Origin: Hirundichthys speculiger
Lineage: Eukaryota > Chordata > Actinopteri > Beloniformes > Exocoetidae
Direction: 5' to 3'
DNA length: 64,000 bases
Assembly: GCA_018398805.1 (NCBI GenBank)
Contig: JAGFBZ010000289.1
Span: forward strand, 4,047,001-4,111,000
The number at the start of each line of letters is the position of its first letter. Within the stretch, counting starts at the first letter, position 1. The notes beneath the pieces were generated by a model. It saw only the letters and a list, made by a program, of their open reading frames with translations. It was not told the origin of the DNA and made no database searches. Positions 38,393-48,530 of this stretch are shown one piece after another. The position numbers were made by a program, and so were the translations under genes.

Positions 38393-39594
38393 CAGTGTTG
38401 TACCTGAACGCGTTCATTGAATGAAAGTTCACGAACTAGTTCATATTTTGTGTGAATGTGTACTGAACGCGCTCACTTTCCCCTTCACGAGCGTGGGGCG
38501 TGAATGAGTTCATTTGGGCAACTGTGAACGAGGCTCTTTCAAAGTTCATGCACGGTCAAAACCGTGCTAGATTTCCAGCAAACCCCATTTAAAATACACC
38601 ACAAACGAGCCTAATATGTATCTGCAGAAAGTAATCAAACATGGCAACACGGGCCGTCGCTTCTGTCACGCTAACAATTGCGTCATCAAATGTTTAAAAC
38701 AAGCAGGAAGATGAAAGCTGCAGTTGCCCAGAGCCGGAGGAGCGACCCCAACTGCTGGGAGGGATTGAAATATTGAAATGGGGGGAAAAAACATTTGCAC
38801 CTTAAGGACCTGTTTTTTTGTCTTATAATAAAGACCATTTGGCAGCAGGTTTTTCCTCATATTTTTAATCTACTGTAAAGCAGTGATTCCCAAAGTCTCG
38901 ACTGCAGGCCCCTGCTGGGCCGTCGAAGTACTGCAGGTGGGCCGTGGGAAGACATTAAAATTAAACAAATATGTTTTAAATTCTCGATCTTTATTAAATA
39001 TGTTTTGAATTACTTTACATTAAGTAAATAACAAAATATTAAGAAAAAACTATACAGACCAGTTAAGTTATTCTATTGTTATCTTAACTTAATATGACAA
39101 GTGTCACCTATTTGTTGACCCCTCACATTAATATCAGAACATTGCTTCTAGTCCTTGTCTGGTGATCACAGTTGTGATTAAAGGTTTCGGTGGGCCGCGT
39201 ATATTTTCACATTTCAAATTGTGGCCTTGGTGTTCTAAAGTTTGGGAATGGCTGCTGTAGAGAGAAACTGAAACGGAAATTACAGTTTTACGTGGGCTGT
39301 TCTTTCAATGCTAATGTGAACCCTGGTTGGATAAATATTCCGAATTGGACGCATAGTTTTCGACAGATAAAATGGATAAAATAATTGCCGTTTGTGGTGG
39401 TGTAGTATATGGGCAGTGGCAATCATTTTGACAAATAATTGCTTGCAGCAACATTAAAAAAGAATAAGAAAAAAAGAACTAAAAATGGACGATTTAGTTC
39501 ATTTTTTGAAATGATGAACTGAACAAGTTCATTTTAATTTCTGTGAACTATGAACTGAACTAGTTCGTGTAGAAAGTGAACTTGCCAAACACTG
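38393..39594. mobile_element. Non-autonomous hAT transposon (host of a nested insertion)
   Basis: The 8-bp sequence GTAGTATG flanks the element exactly, at 38385-38392 and 39595-39602. The ends are inverted: the left starts CAGTGTTGTACC and the reverse of the right starts CAGTGTTTGGC. Both continue into a shared GTTCA...CACGAACTAGTTCA block. No intact transposase frame is visible. After the 374-bp internal insertion and one 8-bp repeat are removed, the element is about 820 bp. Confidence 0.9.
38881..39254. mobile_element. hAT-like MITE nested in the 38.4-kb hAT element
   Basis: The left end CAGTGATTCCCAAAGT pairs with the reversed right end CAGCCATTCCCAAACT. The flanks CTGTAAAG (38873-38880) and CTGTAGAG (39255-39262) form an 8-bp duplication with one change. 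It lies wholly within the older hAT element, so it inserted later. Both ends carry a GGGCCG-type motif just inside. It has no coding capacity. Confidence 0.82.
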
Positions 39595-39602
39595 GTAGTA
39601 TG

Positions 39603-42600
39603 TAAGTTTATCGCAACGTTTATCAGTACTGTTTTATTAATTTCCTTGTGTATCAATGCCAAGCTCTACTCAGCGAGGTGACCTATGTGGCCCCAAATGT
39701 TTATTTGTTTATTTATTTATTATTTTTTTCAAGAAAACTCCAATGGAAGCATTTTTAAACAACACACTGCACAGCTGCTTCTCAATCATAAGTACGCTTG
39801 CCTGTATATTTACGATAAATGGAGAGAGAGAAAGACCCTGAATGCATTCATTTATACGCTCTACCTGAAGGCACTGGGTCTGAGAAATCATTTCCCAGGC
39901 AAATGAGCGAGGCAATTCTGTCACAGTATGGAGGAAGATTTTCTTTTCCTTTTTTTATTTTTTTAATGGGGAAAAATGGGAGGCAGGGGAAAAGTTAGCA
40001 GTAGCAGCCAGGATAATTGATGGCAACTGTTTGGGCACAAGATTAAGATTCATGGATCACGCATGAGGGATGGAAACTAGTATGTGCAATAAGCATGAAA
40101 GATACGTCGTATATGTGGTAACATTTTGACTGGCCTGCTGGCTTAATTGATGAAGTGGCATTTCAGATGCAGTGCTTAAGGAAAAAACTAAAAAAATCAC
40201 TTGCTCTTGGAATGGAGGTCAGAATAGATTCCTACATCTGAGTCTGAACTAGAAATTACAGAGAGACAAAGGGGATGGGATGAGGAAGAAGAAAGGATGG
40301 CAGAGAAAGTAGTGGGAGCTCTAGGCAAGAAAAGCAAGATGCATGAGGGGGATTGGTGCTTCCTCTCCTCAGAATGGCCAGAAACAGGCTGGAAGCAAAA
40401 AAACAAAAGAAGGTGTGTGAGATTCACTCTTCCACTCATCATCCACTGCCCTTGGGGGGCCTTTCAGCAAACTGCTTAACACATAGCTGCCCTGGTGGAG
40501 CCTGTGAGTGCCCAGCAATGTGGTATAGTTTCTTGCAGCGTAGGTGACTGTTTGTATGAATGTAGGAAAAAACAATTGTTGCAAATCAGACTTTTCCTGG
40601 ACAGACAAGCCGATGCTTACACAGTCACACATCCTTTTATAAAGCACATAACTCACAAAGACGCTCCCTATATGGCACGTCAGACATTATTTAATATGTA
40701 GTGGGTTTTTTTCTATTCGTCTTTTTTTTTTTTTAAAGCAATCTGCAGGTTTACCCTTGGTAAATATCTAAGCAACTGAATGTAATTTACACTGCAGTGG
40801 GAGGGTCTCAGAGGAAACAGGAAGTCATGCACAAAATCTGTAATGAAATGGATCAAAAGGTTGAGGGAGGGGAAAATAGAGGTCAAAACTAACAGAGGAT
40901 GATGAGACAGATGAAAACTGTAGTGTCAGTTTTTAATTAAAAAAAAAAAGTGTTTTTTCCTGAAATTAAAAGGCATTGCAGACTGCACATTGACTACGAA
41001 CAAATACTGAAATGTACTGAATAAACAGGGGAACCACAAGGATTGGAATAACAATGTAAACCAGCCTCCAAGAGCTGGTTTATCTGTCTTGAGTGGCCTC
41101 GAGATATCTCTAAAAACATAAGAACCATGCTGGAAGACTCCCAATGAGACTGAGGTAACTCCAGAAGCGGATGCTCAAGAAGAAGAGGAAAAAGTCACTT
41201 CCTGGCAGGTCCAAAATAAAGGCCAGAGACGATGATAAAGACCAGGACGACAGAAGCACCAGGTCCCTCAGGCACACCCATCCTCATACAATCACTATAG
41301 TCAGAATGGAAACATTGTCCCCAGGTTGTAGCATTACTCACACAGCCTTAGCAGGTTTGTTTTAGGAACAGAAGGATTGGAAGCATTTGTATCGAGGAGG
41401 GGCCACGCTGGTGGAGGGTCTAGGGGTCCTCCCCCGGAGGCTTTTTAATGAAGTTGATGCCATTTCCTGCAGTCTGATGCATTTTAACAGGTTGTTAGAC
41501 ACCTACATTTACCTGTAAGTAAACATTTGATTCAAAGACTTGCCAGCTAACTGTTAGCATTTCCATTAGAGGGAAAAAAAAAAAAAAAAAAAAAAACATC
41601 CTGTGGAGAAATTGTGACTTATTGCTGTGGCTTTTTAAGGAATCCTCTTATGTATATGCTGTCTGGATAGGAAGGAAATATTGTCAAACAACTGATCATC
41701 AGCCAAAATGAAATATAGCACTTGAAAACTTTATGGCAGAGATGGTTGATGAACTGGGCTCTAAGTTACCTTTGTTCATGTTTTGTTTTTGTTTATGGTT
41801 GCGTGGGATTAATCATTGTGTGTAATTAGGAAAACCTAGAGCCGACTATAAGTGGTATGAATTTTCTCTTATCTACTTAGTGGAATGGATTCTTAATGAA
41901 GCAATAGGAACAGCGCTATGCAACACCGATGTTCAGGAAAATGTAAAACGTGCAGGATGCAGAATCAAGGATGCAAGCAATTTCACAATCTTCAGTATGT
42001 AAGACATACCTGGACGGTGTGCTGCTCCTGGACAGATTTGCAGTGTTCTACTGACCAGTCTGTCTTTCATACCGTATCTTATAATACAACGGGCCATTAC
42101 TGTGTGACCGGCTTCTGGTTATTCAAAATCACTTTATTTTGGTTGTCCCGTGACTTCTGTTGTCATTTACCTGATTCCAAATCATAATAAACATGACGTT
42201 ATTGTGCAATGAAAAAAAAAACAACCATGAAATATGTTTGTGACATCCCATGTCCTCACAGTGAGGACAAAAAGCAAGTCCCTCATATCTTCCATCATTC
42301 CTTTTTAACAACCAGGTATGCCGTAACATTGGGTTAAAGTAAGGTTTACACAAAGTGATTACCCCTCTGAGGTCCATTCGAGAGCTTGCATACTGATGGA
42401 AAAAAAACACAGTAGCTCAAGGTCAGCAGAGAGATGCACATATAATAAACAATCTGTCCCTCTCACACACAAGCCCAGCACTGTCAGCTAGCTGCACTTG
42501 TGTGCACAGTGACACGCCAATTTAGCATGAGACCTGTTCGTTTGACCTCACTGCTCAGCCTATCTACCATCTCTCTTTAGCAGACGGGTGGGATATGAAC

Positions 42601-42920
42601 CACCTCAGGGGTTTAGTGTTTCTTCGATTAGCATATAAAGAGCATAAATTTCTCTTCACCTTGGGTTAGCAGGAAGCATCTGAGACTGCAGGGGAGAAGC
42701 AGAAAAAAACTAACTGTGATTAGAGACACTCTAGCCAAAGCTCAAAGAGAGTCTGGTGCTTTTGCCATGAAGAATATGAAAGTGAGTTTATGTAAACAGA
42801 GGCAAGCACTGAAAGACACGAACTCAAAGCCCCCCAGAAAAACCGTTCAACTAGACTGTAAGTTATTTTTGGAGACATTAAAGAACTCTACAACAAATCA
42901 CACTCACAACCATATACATA
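39603..42920. other. Intron sequence; no gene seen
   Basis: Includes poly-T/A runs (40717-40734, 41573-41596). 41160-41460 is more GC-rich and has a short lysine/arginine-rich open frame without splice or family support. No exon recognised. Confidence 0.5.
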
Positions 42921-43289
42921 TACAGTCATGGAAAAATTATTAGACCACCATTTTTTCTTCACTTTCTTGTTCATTTTAATACCTGTTACCACTAAACGTC
43001 ATCATGTGACTAAAACAGACAGAAAAGAAAACACTGAATGCATAAAAGCAGTGTTTTTGGCAGTACAACGCCATAGCTATTGATGTAAAAACTTATGTGA
43101 TTTAGGTTATAATCCAGAAAACCATGGAAAATGGTAAGATATCAGCTCTTAAATAAAACTCTTATGAGCAATCTTTGTGGTTATCATTATGTTTGTCCAA
43201 ACAAATGTACCTTTAGTTGTACCAGGCATTAAAATGAACAGGAAACTGAAGAAAACAAGGGTGGTCTAATAATTTTTTCCATGACTGTA
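42921..43289. mobile_element. Tc1/mariner-type MITE with long terminal inverted repeats
   Basis: The element opens TACAGTCATGGAAAAATTAT and closes with its complement ATAATTTTTTCCATGACTGTA. The inverted arms extend about 79 bp (42921-42999 and 43211-43289) with few mismatches, including a shared TTAGACCACC and GTTCATTTTAAT. The terminal TA fits a TA target duplication. The 210-bp centre has no reading frame. Confidence 0.9.
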
Positions 43290-43537
43290 TGTTTGGCCCA
43301 TTGCCTTTGCAAAATCAGCTCTGAGGTTCTGGTTGAAGTTGGCTGTTGGGTTTCAGTGCTGTGGGGAAGTCTAGGTGAGAACAAACTGGCACGTATAGCC
43401 TAATAAGTTATCCTTTCCGGCATGGTACGAGACTGACATGTCGGTGCGGTTAAATAACATAGAATAGAAGTGCTTGACAAGAGGATGAAGTGTTCCTTTT
43501 TGAGGTTAGCCAGCGCTTACCCTAAAGGAGTATTGTG
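43290..43537. other. Intron spacer; nothing recognised
   Basis: Unique-looking sequence between a MITE and a dispersed repeat. Confidence 0.45.
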
Positions 43538-44327
43538 GAGTTAAAACAACCCTAGGTCTGTCATTAGACGGCAAGGAGTGTAACCTTTCATTAGTGACCA
43601 TCTATTAATGTTTGCACTTGGGGCAATCGACCTACGTCAGAATACATTTTCTATTTTAAGCCCCTGACAAGACTCAAAAATGTCATTCCATACATATAAT
43701 CGATTTTATCGAATCTGTGATATATATCAGTATTTTATTTCCCCAGAGTATCGATTTTTCAGCCGTGGGTATCGATATTCTAAGCTTCTTTCAAAACCCC
43801 TGTGTCCCACCTTTAAAAGCTTGCAAGCAGCAATTTGCACTGTTTAATAAATGAAACTATTTTTCTCAACAAATATTTATTAATTTTGTCCAGCATTTGC
43901 AAGCTGCCTGTCAGCCATATAATGTGTAATTGATGCTTTCAGTTCAATAAATTCAAACAAAGTCATTGGAACACTCACAAGATGTCACCAAAGTCACTTT
44001 GTCCCTTTAAAGTCTTTCAGAAAATGATGTAAATGTATTGTAAGTTGAGTATTGATATATATTGTATCGTGAGCCGAATATCGTGTATCATATCGTATCG
44101 CAAGATTAGTGTATCGCTACAGCCCTACAAGTGATGGTGTGGTTGGGATCCCTACAAACAAGCCAAAGTAATTTTGACTTTGTTGTGTATAAAAAGGAAT
44201 GTCTGTGCTGGCATCTCCTTCTGGTCACCGCCACCTTGTTAGACGTCCATAGAAGTGGACGATCACATACCGTGAAAACTACAGGGATAGATGCAGAAAG
44301 AGGAGCGTTCATGACTGTTGCTTCCAA
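43538..44327 (+). repeat. Unclassified dispersed repeat, copy 2, interrupted
   Basis: The left part, 43538-43688, and the right part, 44128-44327, together align with the repeat at 10645-11056 in the same order and orientation. The intervening ~440 bp has no counterpart in copy 1 and looks like a hAT-type insertion. Copy 2 also lacks about 60 bp present in copy 1 after the ATTAGACGG block. Confidence 0.6.
43689..44127 (-). mobile_element. hAT-type MITE inserted in the dispersed repeat
   Basis: Read on the minus strand from 44127 it starts TAGGGCTGTAGCGATACACT and continues with repeated CGATACGATA-like motifs. This is the signature of a common fish hAT MITE. At the low-coordinate end, TATCGAT-rich sequence (43699-43775) is the likely other subterminal region, but the terminal bases and 8-bp duplication are not clear there. 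Confidence 0.6.
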
Positions 44328-44339
44328 CATTCACCTGTT

Positions 44340-46068
44340 TTATTATAAATACACGAGTACTGCTCCAACTCTGCCGCTCCAAGCCTTTACAGCCATTGGA
44401 TAAATCTGAATTGTAATATTTCATGGTGGTAAGGCAGAACTGTAAGATCATTCTGCATTTTATTTGAGACACCAGGATTATATACGGTGCTGTCTTTAGT
44501 TTGTGGTGCACCAGAACGCAACACTATTACAACACGCCACCCACCATGTTTATCTTAATCATATTATGTGCAAATGACTTCAAGCAGTTCCAGTAAGCCC
44601 CTGCGTACCTTCGAAATGCCGACTGCAGCTCAGTATCCCAAATTTCTGCTTGTAAAGATAACACCAGAGCTCATTATTCTCTGAATCAGAGCATTGTTTT
44701 TACAACTTCTAACAAAAGAAAAAAGTTTTTTTGTTTTCACTCATCCCTGCTTCTGTTACAGGTCTAAACAGCACAGTAAGTGATTTCATATTTCAGTAAC
44801 CTTTCATGTTTTAATATATATTTTATGTTATCTGTTGTGTGTAATGTCCTCTGAGCATCTCACTAATAACTAATAGACACGTCTGTGTGTTTTGAGTTTC
44901 TTCAACGACCTTTTGTCTCCTATTAGAGTAAAGACTGCAGTCAGTGCATCCGAGAATGATGCTAGAACGCAGACTCACATTTGGTGCAAATAAATTCATA
45001 TGAAGATGCTACTTTTTCCCAGCAGAGCCTGAGTGGTCTGCAGAAGAATGACACTGCAGCTCCAGTTGGAAAACATGCACAAAACGCTGAAAATTACAAT
45101 GATAGAATTGAGTTTTGACAAACACAGATATCTTGAAATGCACCCAGAATGGTCTCAGCAGATGAAGTCGCTACTCATATACCAGATGACAGGCAGTTAA
45201 TTTTACCGCATGAACACACAGAATATATACATTTTTAAACAGAAAATGGGAAACTATATTATTGCTAGTTTGATTCCATTTGAATGAATGTTTCTCTGAA
45301 GGAGTTGAATTGAAACACCCAAAACAGATACAGCACATCAGCAAGTCACTGGACATCCTCTTTGTTTTTCATGGCAGCGAGGCACCTAGAAAAACCCAAT
45401 TATCACACTCACCCGTGGCTTTAACAGTAATTACTTGCTTTCTTACGCCAACGCATTCAAAACTTATCAGTTCCCTCTAGATTACAATAAGGAAAAGAAA
45501 CTCAGTCCTTGGGAAAATGTCCTATCGATCATTAACACAGAATGTTTTTTTTTTTGTTTGTTTGTTTGTTTAATGACACACCCGATACAGTGGTAACTCA
45601 GAAAACAATCTAAAAGCATGACTGCTTTTATTAATGACCGCTTTAGGCTGTAGAACATTTTTCTCCAGAGCCATTTTAATCAAAAATCAGAAACTGAAGT
45701 AAACTGTCGATACGCCTGTCGATACGCCTGTTTATTACAAGAGTAAGTCAAAGCTGAGAGTCAAATCGACAACTTTGGAGTATGGTCATATGGTCTAACC
45801 TGAAACACAGTGGTAGTAGTCAGTGTGAGGTCTGGAAGACTTTTCACTGTGCTGTCAACACTCCATTCAGCGTAGAAGGAGAAGGAGGATTTGGGGTAAT
45901 GAGGTGTCTGCTAGTGTCAGCCAATCACTCCAGTGTGTGTGCGCTTTTCTGTCTTAACCCCCCCCCCCCAAAAAAAAAAAAAAGAAAAGCTTTATATAAA
46001 ATTTAACCAAAAACAGACCCATATTTTATACATAATAGAAAAGATGCCAAGTATTGTGTCGTAAGGGG
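44340..46068. other. Intron sequence; no gene seen
   Basis: No exon recognised. A C-run then A-run lies at 45957-45983, and a short direct duplication (CGATACGCCTGT twice) at 45708-45731. Confidence 0.5.
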
Positions 46069-46450
46069 AAAAAAATAAGGTAATTGTAAATTTTGTGGCA
46101 TAGCTTTTATTTGAACAAGACGGTATTTACCACTGTGTCCCACCCCCACTTCTGTTAACAACAGTCCACATACATGTGGGAACTCAGGAGGCCAGTTGAG
46201 AGAGTTTCAGAGGAGGAATGTTGTCTCTGTCTTGTCTGATATAATATTTAACTGCTCAACAGTCCTTAAGTCTCGAGTCTCGTGTGTTCCTTTCGTGGTG
46301 TTGCCAGGTGTTTTCAGTCAGTGAAAGGTCTGAACAGCAGGTGGGCCAGTTTAGCACCTGGACTCTTCCAGGATCAACACCTGGTCTGTAATAGCTGCGT
46401 GGTAGTACGTGGTTTAACATTCTCTTGCTCACTTCTCTGAAAAAGATGTT

Positions 46451-47021
46451 GGGCCTCAATCTTCATAAATCTGTGCTTAGATTTACACATAAATCACCTC
46501 TTTACTAAAAAGCCACTCAGGAGTGATGAAAAAAACTCAGATTTTTTTCATAATAACATGTGCACGTTAGTGAATTCCGATTGATCGCAGGTTTTGAGCG
46601 CGCTCCCAAAGCTCATTAATTAGTATAAACCCCACCCAGGAACCACCACATAAGGAGGCGTATGGATGCAGTCTACCGCATGATTGACGTGATCTTGAAA
46701 CCTCTGGGTAAACTCTTAATCTCATGAAGCCAGCAGAGGAGGCAGAACGAGTAAAGGCTCCACTTTTGAAACATTCCCAGTGAGATCTGAGGTTGGAGGG
46801 TGGAAAAAAGAAGAGAAAAGAGAAGAAAAAATTAACACATTTCTCTATATTAGCAAAAGTCTCTACTGCAGACAACTGCTTAGCTTCTATCATCTGAGAA
46901 ACCACTGTCGGGAATCCACTTCACGACACCGTTGGTGTCTCTAAAACAGCTGGAGTCGCTGCGTGGGTGTCTGTCAGATTACACACAAATACATTCTGCT
47001 CACATTTCATGAATGAGGCCC
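46451..47021. mobile_element. Harbinger-like MITE nested in the Tc1-like element
   Basis: The left end GGGCCTCAATCTTCATAAAT and the reversed right end GGGCCTCATTCATGAAATGT are inverted partners. The GGGCCTCATT start is typical of fish Harbinger/ISL2EU-type elements. Flanking trinucleotides GTT and ATT give a weak 3-bp duplication. Its boundaries are supported because the flanking Tc1-like sequence becomes continuous when it is removed. No transposase is evident. Confidence 0.62.
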
Positions 47022-47071
47022 ATTGTCTAGATGTGAGCACATACTGATTTAAAACTTGTATATACCTTTCA

Positions 47072-48459
47072 TTCTTGCAACAATTGATTCATAGACAACT
47101 GGACTTAGATTTGTCTAGAAGACGTTTCACCTCTTATCCAAGCGGCTTCATCAGTTCTCAATGCATCGGTCTGACTAGTCCGCACTAGTCAGACAAACAG
47201 TGGAGTATGACTCTGGTTTTTAACCTCTGTGGAGGTGTGCACCCACCACTTTCTAAAGACAATACTTCGTTAGTGGAGTTTCGCTGGACCCTTTGTTTGG
47301 GTCAGGAGAGCCACACCAGTGAAAGGACAGTCGTTAGGAGTGAGTGGGGCCACTGGTGGACAACAGTCGTTAGGCATGAGATGTGGTTACCAGTGAACGA
47401 CCGTCGTTATGTTTCTTTGAGCAACTTGAGTTTAGTTTCAGGCAGTCTTTGTTATTCAGTCTATAAGGAAACAATAGCGAGGGCTGCATTGTAAATGGGA
47501 GATAGTTGGAATCTTAAGCCACCTCCCCTGTTTAGAGATGGCTTTTCTATTTTAACGTAGATGGATTATATTACTCCTCTCTCAAACCATCTGTCCTCTC
47601 TATCCAAGATTTTCATGTTTTTGTCCTCAAAAGAGTGATCCTTCTGCTTTATATGTAACAGCAGAAACTGGACCTGAGGAGTTCGCCTTTCTGTGTTGAG
47701 CCATCCATTTGTTTAGTGGTTGTTTGGTTTCCCCAATGTATGAGTCTTTGCATTCCTCACTGCATTGGACAGCATATACCAAATTGTTTTTTTGCGTGTG
47801 GGATACCCTGTCTTTGGGGTGTACTAGTTTTTGCCTGAGTTTGAAACACACAGGACTTTGGTGTTGATTGAAAATTCTCCTGAGTTTTTCCGACACCCCT
47901 GATACGTAGGGTATGACAATGTTCCTGCGCTTGTTATCTTCCTCAGCCCTCTCTGAGATATTGTTCTTGTTGGATCGTTTTGTTCCGTTGAACGTCCAGC
48001 TAGGATAGCCGCAAGTTTTCAACGCCCTCCTCACATGTTTGTGTTCCTGTTCCTTTGCCTGCGTAGTGGTAGGAACCTTATCAGCCCTGTGCTGTAGGGT
48101 TCTGATAACTCCCAATTTGTGCTCCAGAGGGTGATGTGAGTTGAACAGAAGATATTGGTCTGAGGGTGTGGGTTTTCTCTATACCCCAGTGTGGAGGCTC
48201 CTGTTCTCATCCAAGTGTACATCACAGTCTAAGAAAGGAAGGTGGTTGTCTTTAACATCTTCTCTAGTGAACTTGATGTTCTTGTCCACTGAGTTGATGT
48301 GCTCAGTAAAAGCCTCTAGTTCATGGGATTTGATTTTCACCCATGTGTCATCCACATATCTGAACCAGTGGCTTGGCGATGTACCCTTGTACGAGCTCAG
48401 TGCCTTTTGTTCTACAGCGAGATTGGAATTGACCTGGATAAATGAGAATATCCACAGAC
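47072..48459 (-). mobile_element. Penelope-like retroelement, 5'-truncated, RT end plus GIY-YIG endonuclease
   Basis: Read on the minus strand the element begins inside the reverse transcriptase and encodes SHWFRYVDDTWVKIKSHELE; the YVDD catalytic motif is at 48347-48358. RT continues through NHLPFLDCDVHLDENRS and HPLEHKLGVIRTLQHRA-like sequence. After a linker with KTCGYPSWTF comes a GIY-YIG endonuclease: LVYAVQC then DSYIGETKQPL (about 47727-47747), then the DREDRWFERG region near 47590. One-base frameshifts occur near 48110 and near 47630, so no intact protein is made. The domain order RT then GIY-YIG is diagnostic of Penelope-like elements. The 13-bp sequence TATATACCTTTCA flanks it at 47059-47071 and 48460-48472. 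Confidence 0.9.
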
Positions 48460-48530
48460 TATATACCTTTCAGCTCTGATCTTTCCTTTCCGGATGTGCA
48501 AGTTGCCCATTCCATAGCCAAACTGTCATT

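Larger units (their letters stand above)
46070..48530 (-). mobile_element. Tc1-like transposon split by two later insertions
   Basis: Three pieces form one minus-strand element: 48473-48530 (contains GGGCAACTTGCACATCCGGA), 47022-47071, and 46450 down to about 46070. The last piece encodes VLNWPTCCSDLSLTENTWQ, a decayed version of the Tc1/mariner WPA-SPDLSPIEN block. It is followed by GGGAACTCAGGAGGC-antisense sequence typical of this family's 3' region, near 46170. Removing the inserts at 46451-47021 and 47072-48459 joins the pieces in the order expected of the family. The transposase is degenerate and inactive. The outer ends are not precisely fixed. Confidence 0.65.

Noticed and set aside
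41171..41365. Lysine/arginine-rich short frame resembling a nuclear localisation signal
   Set aside because: Purine-rich composition explains the basic residues; no flanking splice sites or homologous protein recognised.
48141..48479. 112-codon plus-strand frame
   Set aside because: It is antisense to the reverse-transcriptase part of the Penelope-like element.
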